A stretch of 64,000 nucleotides of DNA from Leucaena leucocephala (lineage: Eukaryota > Streptophyta > Magnoliopsida > Fabales > Fabaceae): contig CM073562.1 in the NCBI GenBank assembly GCA_037074615.1, positions 9,285,001 through 9,349,000 of the forward strand, given 5' to 3'. The position numbers and the translations under genes were made by a program. The notes under the pieces are model-generated. The model had not been told where the DNA came from. It searched no databases and worked only from the letters and a program-made list of their open reading frames with translations. Position 1 is the first letter of the stretch, and the number at the start of each line of letters is the position of its first letter. Shown here one piece after another: positions 46,298 to 58,680 of the stretch.

Positions 46298-47761
46298 TAT
46301 TTGAATAACAGATTGTCATAGTCTGACTCATCAAAACATAAATAATTACACCATATTAATGTAGTATAAGGTATAACCCTATCGTTCTTCTCGAGGAGCC
46401 TTTTGTTGGAGCCCTAGCAAATAGGTGACAAAACTATTGAAAACCTGAGTGAAAGTAAAATGGATTTTGGGGTTTGATTATTTTTTTATACAATAAAGTA
46501 AGGGTGTAGTAAAGTAAATATTTTTTTATTTTTTTATTGAGATGGAAATTCAATGGATTGTGAAAGAAATCTGTTATGAAAGACTCTTGATGATGGGGCC
46601 TATCTATATGATCTTAATTTGATATAGAAGTTTTGAAATTAGTAAGTTTTAAATAAATCCTCAATCGATCGGTTGAGTCCAAACCATTAATAATTCTTAA
46701 ACTCCTTTGATCAAAGCTAGTTTTAAACTCTTAATGAAGTGTTAAAAACCACTTAGTGTGCAATTAAATCGGATGATGAAAATACCCTCAAATGATCATC
46801 GATCGATGACCATAGATTTCAAGCAATTGAATTATTTAACAATGATCGTTGATAATAGTCCAACTATCTTAAAATAAAAACCAAAATATTATATTAAAAA
46901 TCAACATCCAAATCATCCGAACTAAATTACAGTTGTCAAATATGAGAATAATCAATTCACATTCAAACCCTTATTCATATAATAAAAACCCTAGATCTAG
47001 CAGAATCAAAACATGAAGTAGGTGCAAATCAAAATAGAAAACTCCCCATTGCAGTCCATGAGCTTAAGATATCAAATCCATCACCAAGAGACTAACGATT
47101 TAGCATCTCATGGCTCGTATTGTGCTGCAATCACTACTTATATGTGATTCCATAAAGAAAGTAGAAAAATCGGTGATGGAAATATGAATGATGGAAGATA
47201 TGAGGGTAGGTTGTGTAGAGAGTATGGAGAGAATGTTGGAGTATTGCTTCTTTGCCGTATTAGGTCAAAAACTAGCCTCCTGACATCTTTAGCTTTAGCT
47301 TCCTTTTATTCCCGCATGACTTAATCTAAAACACGCAACTTCAACGATTATCTATTTTAGTCATGACTAGATCCTTGTTTGGCACGACCTATAAACCCAA
47401 AGAAACTTCCTAGAAGAAATGAGGTCGCGACTTGTGGATACTTTGGTCGTGACTAAAAAGAACAGACGTTTGATCCAATTTTTTTTGTCTTGTGATTTCT
47501 TTTCTACTCACATTAGTCTTTGGTTCTCCCTCAAAATACCCGCAATTCAAAATGAAAGCTCACTGTAAAAGTCTAAATCAGTATAGAACAATATTTATGC
47601 AGTTTGACAAGGTTAATTTGCCATTTTACCCTTTAATTAGCACATTGGCAAGCACAATCATGTACTACCACAAAAGCATAAATACATGCATAAAATGAAT
47701 GGTACGTAGTAATAAAACCTTAAAAATGTTACAGAAACCATACACAATTTGTGTTCTATTA
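46298..47761 (-). repeat. 5' LTR of the Athila-like element
   Basis: About 1.46 kb. The minus strand starts TAATAGAACAC at 47761. It has the uninterrupted Harbinger target (GGGTAGGTTG at 47204-47213) and GGTCGCGAC / GGTCGTGAC words at 47423 and 47444. Confidence 0.8.
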
Positions 47762-47766
47762 GGGAC

Positions 47767-49814
47767 CCACACCCTCCACATGGGCCAAGGCAAGGAAGAA
47801 ATATTTATGCCATGTGCTAAAATATAATAAAGTAATATAAGAATTAAGGTAATTTTGATTAAGGTTAATTAATCTAAAAATCAACCAATCAAATTCATGA
47901 TTAAGGAGGTAAAATAATTAGGAAAATAAGGGATAATCTTGTCCAAATATGCCAAAGTTTTGGATATAAATACCACCCATCCTTTAAAAAATTGTGGCAC
48001 ATATTGAACCCAAGGGAAAACTCTTGCAAAATGAAAACTCAACCATTCCAAGGCAAATTCAAGAGGAGGACCAAGGTACTTTGATCCAAGATAGTTAAGC
48101 CATAAGGTAAGAGATCCTTCCAAATTTATTTATAAGTGTTTAGGAAGGATAAAACCTAGATTTTAATGGTTTAAAGTTGAGTTTTTCCCTTGGTATGCAT
48201 GATGGCCAAAAGTCAAGGAAATAAGGGGAAGAAGAAATTGAAGTTAGAATCATGTAATTAACATTTAAATAAGCTAGATTGAATGATTGACTATTGATTT
48301 TTATTGAGGCCTTTTGGCCAAGGGAAGAACTGAAAGAAGGAGATTGAATTTCATAGTTCTAATGCTTCCATTGAATTCAAATGATGATTTTGTATAGAAT
48401 TGAATAAGTTTTGAACATTTGAAGCATTGGAAAAAAGGGAAAAATTTTAAACCTTCTCTATTACTATTCATACGTGTAAACAATGATATGAATATCATAA
48501 CTTTGATGCTTCTAATGGATTTAAAATGAAAAATTGTGTGGAATAATGTAAAGAAACAAGTATTGGAATCAAAATGAAATTTTTTGAAAGAAAGCATAAT
48601 TCTTTTTGGTTCTTTACAGCAGGTCATGAAAGAGCTAGAATTTTGAAATTATGAGTTCATAAATAGATTCAAAAGGTAAAATTGTGTAGGGTAAAGTCAA
48701 TACACAAATTAATTCAAAGGATAAGGCAATTAACCACAAGCAAAGAAAGTTAGGCGTTAAGTGGTTAATTGAGTTTAATGTTCATGAATGTTAGGTAATT
48801 TGATTATGATGAATGAATGATTATGCAATATTTAGGGGTTGATTTGTGTGCTTAAGAAGGAAGCCACACATCAAGAAGAAGTGATAAAGGAAAAGAGTAA
48901 GGAAAAGCAAGGAATAGAGGTAGTGAACTTACCTACTTGTATACTTATGTTGCTTGGATGTTTTATGAGATATTTTCTTACTTTGGTTATGTGAAGCATG
49001 TATGATTAAGTAATGCTCTGTTTCTTTTAATACTATGGCCATATGTTATAATTAAGGGACATGGAAGCATGTAAGTTATCGTTATGCAAACATAATCATT
49101 AAGTGCACACATATTAACATCATGCATATACTTGTATATATTGTATGATATCCGTTTGCTACTGAGATTTTCCCAAATATTTTACCCCTCCATATTATCC
49201 CAACACCAATAGATTATCAAAGATGGAGGAAGATGAAGATGGATGAATATAATTTAGTAGATAGATAGCATGATTACTTGTAAATTATGTTATGTGATGA
49301 CTTATGTATTGTATGAAAGAAAGATATTTAGTTTTTGGTAGTAATTTTATCTTCCTAAGAAAAAAAGTAAAGCTCTGAATAAATGTACAATAATTTACAT
49401 AATGATAGTATACATGTCAAGCTTCATTTTGATATCAAGAATGACTTAATTCGATGTTTGTACAAAGAGGATAGAATTTTCAAAGTTCAGGACCTGAAAT
49501 TATTTTTCATAAGTTTTGACTAAATAAATAGTGCACTTTGACATCACATTTGTATTGAATGTCTAAGAATTTGGTCCGAAACTTATTTTAATCTTAAAAC
49601 TTATTATGTTAGCTTCATATATCTTTTTGAACCACTTCATTTTGATTTTTCTATAATTAGTTATGATTTTTTGAAGTTCGTCGCTTAATCTAAAAATACC
49701 ACATGAACAATAATTGTGAGTGGGAAATTTCCTTATTTTGAAATTGAACTTCAATGATCATAAAAGTGGTTCTAAATTCTATAGAATGGTCCTTCAGATG
49801 TACAAAATTAAGGT
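47767..49814 (+). mobile_element. Old LTR (subfamily D), 3' part
   Basis: Continues the LTR begun at 17936. A TATA box lies at 47965-47972 (TATAAATA) after TTTTGGA, and the leader is collinear with the other copies (CTCTTGCAAAATGAAAACTC at 48021). A 17-codon leader ORF sits at 48031-48084. The end (49765-49814) matches the terminal block of the family but stops a few bases short of TGTTACA, where the second Athila-like copy begins. Confidence 0.65.
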
Positions 49815-51188
49815 TGATAAGATACATTTTGTATATGGTTTATGTGACATTTTTAAGAGCTTTATAACAACTTTACCACCATTTTATGCCTTAAATTGTA
49901 CTTTTATAGTAATACAACATTATTCATTGATTTGGACTTTTACAGTGTCCTTTTATTTTGGATTGCAGGTATTTTGGAAGAGAGCAATAACCAGGAAAGA
50001 AATCACAAGTCAATGAAAGTGAAACCACGCTCCTACATATTTTAGTCGCAACCAAAGTCTTTGCCAGTCACTACCTTGATTCTTTTGGAATTCTCTCTGT
50101 GTTTACAGGTCATGACCAAAACATGGATCTGGTTTTTGAATTAGGTTATATAGAAATAAAAGGAGAAGGGAGGCTGCCGTTAGGGGAGGCTGGTTTTTGG
50201 ACCTGATTAGGCTAAGAAGTAGTACTCTCGTGCTCTCTGATTACCTTCTCCACCTCTGCCATCATTCTACATCTCTCCACAGATTTCCCCACCTCTTTAC
50301 ACCATCAACCTACAATCTTCTCACTGTTTCTTTATGATATCTCAACTGAATAGCGATTGTAATATAGCAGGAGTCATGAGAGGCTAAACCTTTAGCCTCT
50401 TGTTGATGAATAAGATATCTTGAGCTCATGGACTCAAATGGGGAGTTTCTTCTGTTCTAATTTACATCTTCTCATGTTATGATTGCTGCTAGATCTAAGG
50501 TTTTCATCTTGTGAGCAAGTTTTGAACATCGATTTATTATTCTTATATTAGACTTTGTATTGAATTTGGATGATTTGAATGCTTGCTTTTAATAGAATAT
50601 TTCAGTTTTAATTTTAAGAGAGTGGGTTATTACCAGCGATCGTTGTTAATTAATTTATTGCTTCAAATCTAGAGTTTTTAATCGACGACCATTCCAGGGC
50701 ATTTTCATCATCCAAATTCAAGTTTCATGCTAAGTAGTTTACGACAGTTCACTAATAGTTCTTAAACAACCTTTGACCAAAGGGGTTTAAGGAAAATTAT
50801 GGTTTTGGACTCAATCGATCAATTGAGGTTTTCGTTGAGACTTAGTGATTTCTAAATTCCAATTTTAAACGTAAGAGCAAGGATAGATACGTTTTAATCA
50901 TCAAGAGCCTTTCATAGTATATTTCTCAACTAAACCAACTCGTTTTCATCATAAACAAAAATCTAAAATATCTACTTTTCTGCACTTACTTTTATTGCAT
51001 CAATCACTAAAACCTAAAAACCATTTTACCCCTACACAGATTTTTCATTGAGTTTGACATCCAATCTACTAGGTTTCCATATAAAAGGCTCCTCAAGAAG
51101 AACGATAGGGTTGTGCCTTGTACTATATTATATTGGGTGAAATAAACTTTATTTTGATGGATCAGACCACGACAGTCCCGCCTCATTA
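49815..51188 (+). repeat. 5' LTR of a second Athila-like copy
   Basis: It starts TGATAAGATACATTTTG, matching the TGATAGAACACAAATTG start of the first element, and ends ...CCTCATTA just before the primer site. It is the reverse complement of the LTRs at 18998-24578 and 46298-47761, about 1.37 kb. Its partner LTR lies beyond the window. Confidence 0.8.
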
Positions 51189-51189
51189 A

Positions 51190-51207
51190 TGGTGCTGTTG
51201 TCGAGGA
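51190..51207 (+). other. Primer-binding site, second Athila-like copy
   Basis: TGGTGCTGTTGTCGAGGA, closer than the first copy to the Asp-tRNA-type TGGCGCCGTTGCCGGGGA site. Confidence 0.8.
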
Positions 51208-51623
51208 GCCAAGTAATTGGTTCCCTAGTAATTGATTATCAATTTCATTAGCTACCTAAGTCATCTTTCTTGCTTTCATTTGCTTTTAGTTTTTAGTTTT
51301 TAAATTGCATTGCATTGCATTATGCACTTTTCTGAATTTCTGCAAAATCAATCTCTGTGACTGCGAGTCATGACCTAAACTCACCTGCATCACGATAATT
51401 ACTCTTTATGACTTTAAGTTGTGACTAAACACCATTTGTGTCGTGACCTGATTGCTCTCCCGTGGAATTTGACTACTCTGTGAAAACCAGTTGCAACATT
51501 TAAAACCTTCAGTCGCGACCAATTTTCTCTATGATATTATGTATCGACTACTAAAATTTTTTTGCTGTGAAAATTCTGTGATTGACTGATTGTTTTTAGT
51601 ATTCTCTATTTGTTCTGCTTTAC
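51208..51623 (+). other. Leader of the second Athila-like copy
   Basis: No gene. GTTGTGAC, GTCGTGACC and GTCGCGACC words recur between 51365 and 51520, with TCTCTGTG / CTCTATG blocks between them, as in the first copy. Confidence 0.55.
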
Positions 51624-52719
51624 ATGCGTAAAAGAGCTGAACAATTAGTGCCTTTTAAACCTGAAATTGAGATAAGACTCAGGAAACTAAAGAGAGAGTT
51701 TAGAGAATTTAGAGAAGAATAAGCAAAATCTAGTTCCTCCTCTAGTATTCTAGAGCCTGAAACTAAATCGAATATGGATGATATTAATCATAATGGGCCC
51801 AATGGTTATGGAGAAAATGAAATACCAATGAACCCAGAAGATAATAGAAGTGTGAGGGAAATTAATCATTCGCATGTGAATTATGATCCTTATGGTTTCT
51901 ATACTGAAGAAGCTAATTTTGAGATTAAAAGAGCTTTGATTGCAGCCATACCTAAATTTCATGATTTTGCAGGAGAATGTCCACACAGACACTTACAAAC
52001 CCTGCATATGATCTGTTCATCAATGAAACCTCCAATAACTGCACTGGACGATGTCTTAAGGAGGTGTTTTCATTTTACCTTCGAAGGGAAGGCTAAGGAG
52101 TGGCTATACAATTTGTCCACCTATTTCTCTACTCTTACATGGGATCAGCTAAAGTCAACATACCTTACACAGTGTTTCCCAACTTCAAAGACCATTCGAA
52201 TGAAAAAGGAAATCATGAATATTCTACAATAGGATGGAGAATCTCTACATGAGTATTGGATAAGGTTTCTTAACCTGTTAGCTCGATGCCCTCACCACAA
52301 CATGACCAAGGTTGATTTAGTAGACATTTTATTTGATGGTATACTTCCTCATAATCAGGTTTCCTTGAATGCTATAGCAAATAGATACTTGAGAGGTAAG
52401 ACTCCACAAACAAGTTGGGAGTTATTCCAGAAAATGGCCAATGAAGACCATCAAACATGGAATCTAAGGAGAATGCCCATATCTTCCTCGGGTAAATCAA
52501 AAGAGATCTTAACAAAAATAGTGACTTTTGGAAACATAATGGAGAAGAGGATGAATTTGATTGAAAGAGAACTGCATTCCACAAAACAAGTTCATACAGT
52601 GGTTACCTCACAAGCATTGGTTATAGGATGTGAATCATGCGGTTATATGATGCATGCTACCAGTACATATGACAGACAGTATGAAGAAGTGACAGCAATG
52701 TATCAAGGGAGAGACAATA
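51624..52719 (+). pseudogene. Athila-like gag, second copy, two in-frame stops
   Basis: One reading frame runs from the ATG at 51624 to the LARD insertion at 52720, broken only by TAA near 51720 and TAG at 52230-52232. It shows the Retrotrans_gag core: KFHDFAGECPHRHLQ, CFHFTFEGKAKEWLYNL, STLTWDQLKSTYLTQCFP, GESLHEYWIRF, CPHHNMTKVDLVDILFDG. A CESCG piece near 52630 may be what is left of the nucleocapsid. The 3' part is displaced beyond the window by the LARD. Confidence 0.82.
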
Positions 52720-53333
52720 TGTAATATCCTTACTTTTATATGTCTTAGGGACCAATCAGTAGCATTTAGAACCACTTACAAGACCTTAGAAGTCCATTAG
52801 CCATATCTAGAATTTTACTCTTTCTCGAGTTACTATTCATATGGTATTCTAGATTACGCAACGAACTTCAAAAAATCATAATTAATTCTAGAAAAATTGA
52901 AATGAAGTGGTTCAAAAACCTACGTGAAGATAACATCTTGAGTTTAAGGGAAAAGTAATTTCTAGACTAAATAATTAGCCAATTAATACAGTTTATTCTT
53001 TAAAGTTTACTATTCATTTGTTCAAAAACTCTGGAAACAGATTCTAGTCCCTTACTTTGGAAATTCATTTCTCTTGATATACACATCCAAATGAAGTGTT
53101 CTACCTATGAATTTAAAGTTCTAGATATGTGCTACACACTCATAAAAGTTTGTGAAATAATTCCTTCATTTTCTAGGTCAAACTGAAGCCACAACAAAAC
53201 TGCTTTAGGACCTACATTTTTACCATTTCAGTTTTCTTTCTTTCACTTTCAATAATTGTTCCAACATGTAGAAGCGATCAAATAAGCTTCTCAATATTCA
53301 TATACATCATGTACATATGCCATAATTATTACA
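52720..53333 (-). repeat. 3' LTR of the LARD, end part
   Basis: Minus strand, the terminal 614 bp of a 3.4 kb-family LTR, ending ...AGGATATTACA at 52720. It breaks off at 53333 where an opposite-strand LTR begins. Confidence 0.75.
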
Positions 53334-54358
53334 AAAAGTGAAAGAAGAAACAAAAGTTGGGCCCTTAAGTGTAATTTTCAAAAGTTAAGGGACTTAAATG
53401 TAATTAAGTAAAAAGTTCAAGGGCAAAATTGTAATTATAGAAAGATCAGCCCGGAAAGACAACTGCCCAGAAGTATTTTAGTCCCATATTTCATAGACTT
53501 CAAATATAAGTGAGAAAATTATAGGAAAGTGTGCCCTATAGTGTCAGATGTCCTAGATCTGACAGAACTCTAGAAGAAGTTTTGTATAAAAAGTTATTCA
53601 CATATTAGTGAATTTTGATGGGAGTTTGATAACACTCGTAATCCGATAATGTAATTTATCAGTATATAAGCTTGGATAGAATGAGATCAGATGACCTCAT
53701 ATATAGGACCATGATGATGCCAAGGAGGGTCCAAAACCCATGGTATCAGTCCATCAGTAAAAGGGGCCAATGTCTAGAAAAGGTGTGAAATTACGAAAAT
53801 ATCCCTAGATGCCCAGATTGTACCAGAGATGGATAAAGGGCATTTTGGTCATCTGGGCCAGGTTAAAAATGTGACACATGGTATAAATATGATTAGTTAA
53901 GCCAGTATATGCCCTGAGGCAATACAAAGAGGGGTAAAATGACAACTATGCCCTTAGGGTCAATATAGAGCAAGAAAGGACACCAAGGGTATTTTGGTCA
54001 TTTTCCAAGGGATTTGTAATTAAGTTGTGGCTCAGTACAAGTATGTCAATAGTGTGAGAAGCCTAGACATTGATTTTCAGGACATAATACATATCCTGGT
54101 ATATTATAAAAAATTATGAACAGAAAACAATCCAGTTCTGTGAAATTGCTCCGATCGGTACCGGATTAGACTGGAATTTTTCCAGAAGCTTCCTACCATG
54201 ATAATTTCGCCACATAAGCCCATGAAGTGTCCCTTGAGGTTTCCCTTGTGATGTCACAATTTGCTTTATGAAAAAAATAAAATCCAAGATTAAATGTGAG
54301 CCTTTAGATCAAATAGTAACCAAATCAATCTTGGCCATTGATTTTTCTTGGATTTTGG

Positions 54359-54367
54359 CTATAAATA
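54359..54367 (+). promoter_or_regulatory. TATA box of LTR copy 4
   Basis: CTATAAATA in the same context as in copies 2 and 3. Confidence 0.6.
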
Positions 54368-54425
54368 CCCCTTCATTTCTGCAGCAAACCATAATTTCAT
54401 GGACCCTTGGGGAAACTCTTGCAAA

Positions 54426-54482
54426 ATGAGAACTCAAGCCAAGCCAAAGAAGATTCAAGGTTCTAAAGTTCAAGCAAGATAG
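54426..54482 (+). other. Conserved 18-codon leader ORF, LTR copy 4
   Basis: MRTQAKPKKIQGSKVQAR then TAG. Five substitutions relative to copy 2 and no gap. Confidence 0.35.
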
Positions 54483-56419
54483 AGATTAAAGATATGCAAT
54501 ATCTCCTAGCTTATTTTCCTTTGATTTGGGAGCTTGAACTTAGGGTTTTCATGGGGAAAAGTTGAGTTTTTTCTAAGGTGTGGTGCTGCCCAAAAACCTT
54601 AGATGAAAGGAGAAAGAAGAAATTAAAGTTAGAAACTTATGATTGAAGCTTAAACAAGCTAGTTAAGTGGTTAGTTGTTGAATCAAATTTATATTCTTGA
54701 CTTTGCCATGGTGTGCCCTGTTCAGTATGCATTGTTCATGAGGAAAGGAAATGTAATTTCAATGATTTAATGCTTCCATTGAGTTTATATGATGATTTTG
54801 TGTAGGATTGGAAAGGTTTTGAACCTTGGAAACACTAAAATCTCAAGGTTGTAGTCTTTGAGATTCATTATGGTACTGTTCACTCGCATGAACAGTGATT
54901 GGAATTTCATGTTTTTGACGGTTCCAGTGGTTTTAAAATGAAAAGTTGTGTGGGGTAAAGTGGAGAAACAAGTATGGGAAGCATTAGAATCAAAATGAGA
55001 ATTTTTGAAAGAATTGTATGCTTATGTTCAGTTCTGTACAGCAGGCCATGAAGGAGCTGGAATTTCATGATTCTAAGCTCATAAATGTATTCAAAAGATG
55101 AAATTGTGTAGGGTTAATTCAAGACATCAATTGGTTCAAAAGCCAAGTGGGTTAGTGAAGATTAGAGAAAGTTATGACAATAAAGAGTGTAACAAAGTTA
55201 ATCTTGAACATGGTTGGAGTTCATGAGTCCTAATGAGTTATGTGATGAATATGAATGTGATTAGGACCATGAAACATCCAAGAATATGTTGGGAAGTGAT
55301 GGACATAAAGGCTTCATGGTTGGAATGCTAGGGAGCAAGGGCTAAAGGTCAAGAGGAAAGCTTAAGTGCAAGGTAGTGAACTTACTTCTTTATGTGCTTG
55401 ATGTGGTATGCTTATATGTTGACATGTATATGTTATTTGAATGATGTTGTGACATGATAAATGATGTTGAATGTATAGTAAATAACATGTTTCCATGGCC
55501 ATTCACTGTATGTAAGAGTATATAGCATGATGGCATGTCACTAATCAAAGAAAGTTTAATGAAATTACATATCATGCATTAGCATCCATCTTACAAATTT
55601 AAGTAGTAATGTTTGCTACTGAGATTCCCTAGGATCTCACTCTCCCATAACCAACCAATTTAGGTCAAGCATGAAGAAAATGTATGCATGGAGAAGAGGT
55701 AAAGAATGGAACAAAGGAAGTGGAGTATTGAGATTTTAGCATATACTATAAATTGTCTATGTATGTAAATGCCATGTAAGGTGTCCATTTATGTGATGAA
55801 ACTATTGTAATATTTATTTCATATGTACGTGATGTATATGAATGTTGAGAAGCTTATTTGATGGCTTGTGCATGCTGAAACAATTATTGGAAATGAAAGA
55901 AAAGAAATTGAAATGGTAAAAACGTAGGTCCTAAAGCAATTTTGTAATGGCTTCAGTTTGACCTAGCAAATGAAGGAATTATGTCATGAAATTTTATGAG
56001 CATGTAGTGCACATCCATAGATTTATATGAATAGGTAGAACATTCCATTTGGATGTGTGTTTCAAGAGAAATGATTTTTGAAAGTAAGGGACTAGAATCT
56101 GTTTCCAGAGTTTTTGACCAAATGAACAGTAAACTTCAACGAATAAACTGTATTAATTGGCTAATCATTTGGTCTGGAAATTATTTTTCCCTTAAAGTTA
56201 AAGATGTTATCTTCACGTATCTTTTTGAACCAATTCATTTCAAGATTTTTAGAATTAATTGTGATTTTTCAAATTTCTTTGCATAATCTAGAATACCATA
56301 TGAACAATAACCCGAGAAAGAGTAAAATTCTAGATTTAGCTAATTGACTTTTAAGGTCTTGTAAGTGGTTCTAGATGCTACTGAATGGTCATAAGACGTA
56401 TAAAAGTAAGGATATTACA

Positions 56420-58658
56420 TCAATTACTTTCCAACATCTTCTTGGATGTTTCAAGGTCCTAAACACATTCATATTCATCACATAATTCATTAGGACTCAT
56501 GAACTCTAACAATGTTCAAGACTAACATTGTTACACTCTTTATTATCACAACTTTCTCTAATCTTTACTAATCCACTTAGCTATTGAACCAATTGATGTC
56601 TTGACTTTACCCTATACAATTTCATCTTTTGAATCCATTTATGAGCTTAGAATCATGAAATTCCATGTCCTTCATGGCCTTCTGTACAGAACCGAACACA
56701 TGCACACAATTCTTCCAAAAATTATCATTTTGGTTCTAATGCTTCCCATACTTGTTTCTCCACTTTACCCCATACAACTTTACATTTTAAAACTATTGAA
56801 AGTATCCAAATCATAAAATTCCAATCACTATCCTTGTGAGTGAACAGTAACTGTGAATAATTTCAAAAACTACAATCTTAGAATTTCAATATTTCCAAGG
56901 TTCAAAACCTTTCCAATCCTACACAAAATCATCATATAAATTCAATGGAAGCATTAAATCATTGAAATTCCATTTCCTTCCATCATGAAAAGTGCATACC
57001 AAACATATTCACCCTTGGCAAAGTCAAGGATATCAACTTTATTCAACAACCAAATACTTAACTAGCTTGTTTAAGCTTCAATCATATGTTTCTAACTTTA
57101 ATTTCTTCTTTTTCCTTTCATCTAAGGTTTTTGGGCAGCACCACACCTTAGAGAGAATTCAAATTTTCTCCATGAAAACCTTAAGTTCAAGCTCCCAAAT
57201 CAAAGGAAACTAATCTAGGAGAGATTGCTTACCTTTAATCTTTAGCTTGCTTGAACTTTGGTACCTTGAATCTTCTTTATCTTGGCTTGAGTTTCCATTT
57301 TGCAAGAGTTTCCCCAAGGTTCATGAGGCCACAGTTTGGATGCAGAATTGAGGGGGTAATTATGGAAAATTTAATGGAAAATCAATGGCCAAGATTACTT
57401 TGTGCACTATTTGATCCAAAGGCTCTCATTTAATCTTGGATTTCACTTTTTCAAAAAGCTAATTATGACATCATTCATGACATCATCAAGGGACAACTCA
57501 AGGGGACACCTCATGGGGTTATGTGGCACAATTCCATTGGGGGAAGAATGTTATGGAAAAATTACAGTCCCATCCAGTACCGGCTTAGTCTGATTCACCA
57601 AAAATCAAACTGTTTTATAAATCTAATTTTTCTAATATTTTAAAATATACTTTCTAACCTTAAATCTAGTATCTACAATCTTCCTACCATTAACATTCTT
57701 GTACTGGACACAACTTAATTACAGATCCCTTGGGAAATGACTGAAATGCCCTTGGTTCACTGTCTTAAACTATATTAACCCTAAGGGCATAATTGTCATT
57801 TAACACCTCTTTTTAGTGCCTCAGGGTGTATACTGACTCCAACTAATCATCTTTATACTATCTTGGACATTTTTGGCCTGTCCAAAATGCCCTCCATCTA
57901 TCTCTGGCACAATCCGGGCATCTAGGGGCATTTTCATAATTTTAAACTTTTATTGGAATGCTTTGGACCCTGGCCTACTTAACTATCCAATCATCATATT
58001 GGGCCTACTATGGCACCATTTGGGCCTTGGTTTGGTCTCATTGCTTTTATGCCCTTTATGGCACAAATCCCAAGACACATCTCCCAATCTTATTTATCGG
58101 GTATTCTATTTTACCGTAAAATCTCATAAGAATTCTACAAGATTTCTTTTCTGACTCTATCAGTTTTATAAATTCATATATTAAATATAGGAATTTACTA
58201 TAAAGTTTTATTTGATTCTGAAATCCAAAAAATACTGCAATAATTCTTTCTGACTTTAGAAATTTATATCAATTAATCGGGACCTTAGATCGAAATTATG
58301 TGACTCCTTAAACTGACTAGAATAACTTTGTCTATCTACTGGTAAAATTTGAGTCTAATATGATTATGGAAATTTTTAAGCATTTTTCGGTTCAACTTTC
58401 TCATTATTATATTTAGGTCCCTTACTTTTTGCTTATTTACATTTAGGTCCCTAAACTTTTGGAAATTACCACTTTTGGCCTAACTTTTGTTTCTATTTTA
58501 ACTTTTGGCCTGTAAACTTTTCTAATTTTTGTTTAGATCTCTTTCTTTCTTCAAGACTCATTTAACCTTTATCATTTGTTCTGATCTTCGTCATAATCCT
58601 TTCCAAATCTCTTTCTACTATCAGTATTATACAGATAGGGAAAATTTAGGATATGACA
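56420..58658 (-). repeat. 3' LTR of the LARD, start part
   Basis: Minus strand from TGTCATATCCTAAATTTTCC (58658) to the insertion. The TATA box of the family has decayed here (about 57355-57365). The 18-codon leader ORF survives at 57242-57298 (METQAKIKKIQGTKVQAS, TAA). Confidence 0.78.
57242..57298 (-). other. Conserved 18-codon leader ORF, LARD 3' LTR
   Basis: Fourth copy of the leader ORF, with start and stop intact although the TATA box upstream has changed. Confidence 0.35.
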
Positions 58659-58680
58659 TTTCTAACCCCCTTAAAATAAA
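58659..58680 (-). other. Polypurine tract of the LARD
   Basis: Minus strand ATTTTAAGGGGGTTAGAAA directly before the LTR start TGTCATATCC. Confidence 0.8.

Larger units (their letters stand above)
18998..47761 (-). mobile_element. Athila-like Ty3/gypsy retrotransposon carrying four nested insertions, TSD GGGAC
   Basis: Two related LTRs (18998-24578 with an insertion, and 46298-47761) enclose, on the minus strand, a primer site, gag, protease, reverse transcriptase and integrase fragments in that order. Identical 5-mers GGGAC flank it at 18993-18997 and 47762-47766. Setting aside the four nested elements and their duplicated targets leaves about 10.8 kb, in the usual Athila size range. Gag type, the VFMDDF reverse-transcriptase motif and an Asp-tRNA-like primer site support Athila/Tat. 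No env-like frame is seen in the 2.1 kb between integrase and 3' LTR. All frames are broken, and RNase H is deleted. Confidence 0.85.
53334..56419 (+). mobile_element. 3.4 kb-family LTR, 5'-truncated, inside the LARD 3' LTR (copy 4)
   Basis: Plus orientation. It lacks about the first 160 bp of the family consensus but has an intact 3' end (GGATATTACA at 56410-56419) followed by TCAAT, which would be its target copy. The TATA box is at 54359-54367. The host LTR lacks about 500 bp exactly at the left break, so one deletion probably removed the left junction. Confidence 0.75.
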
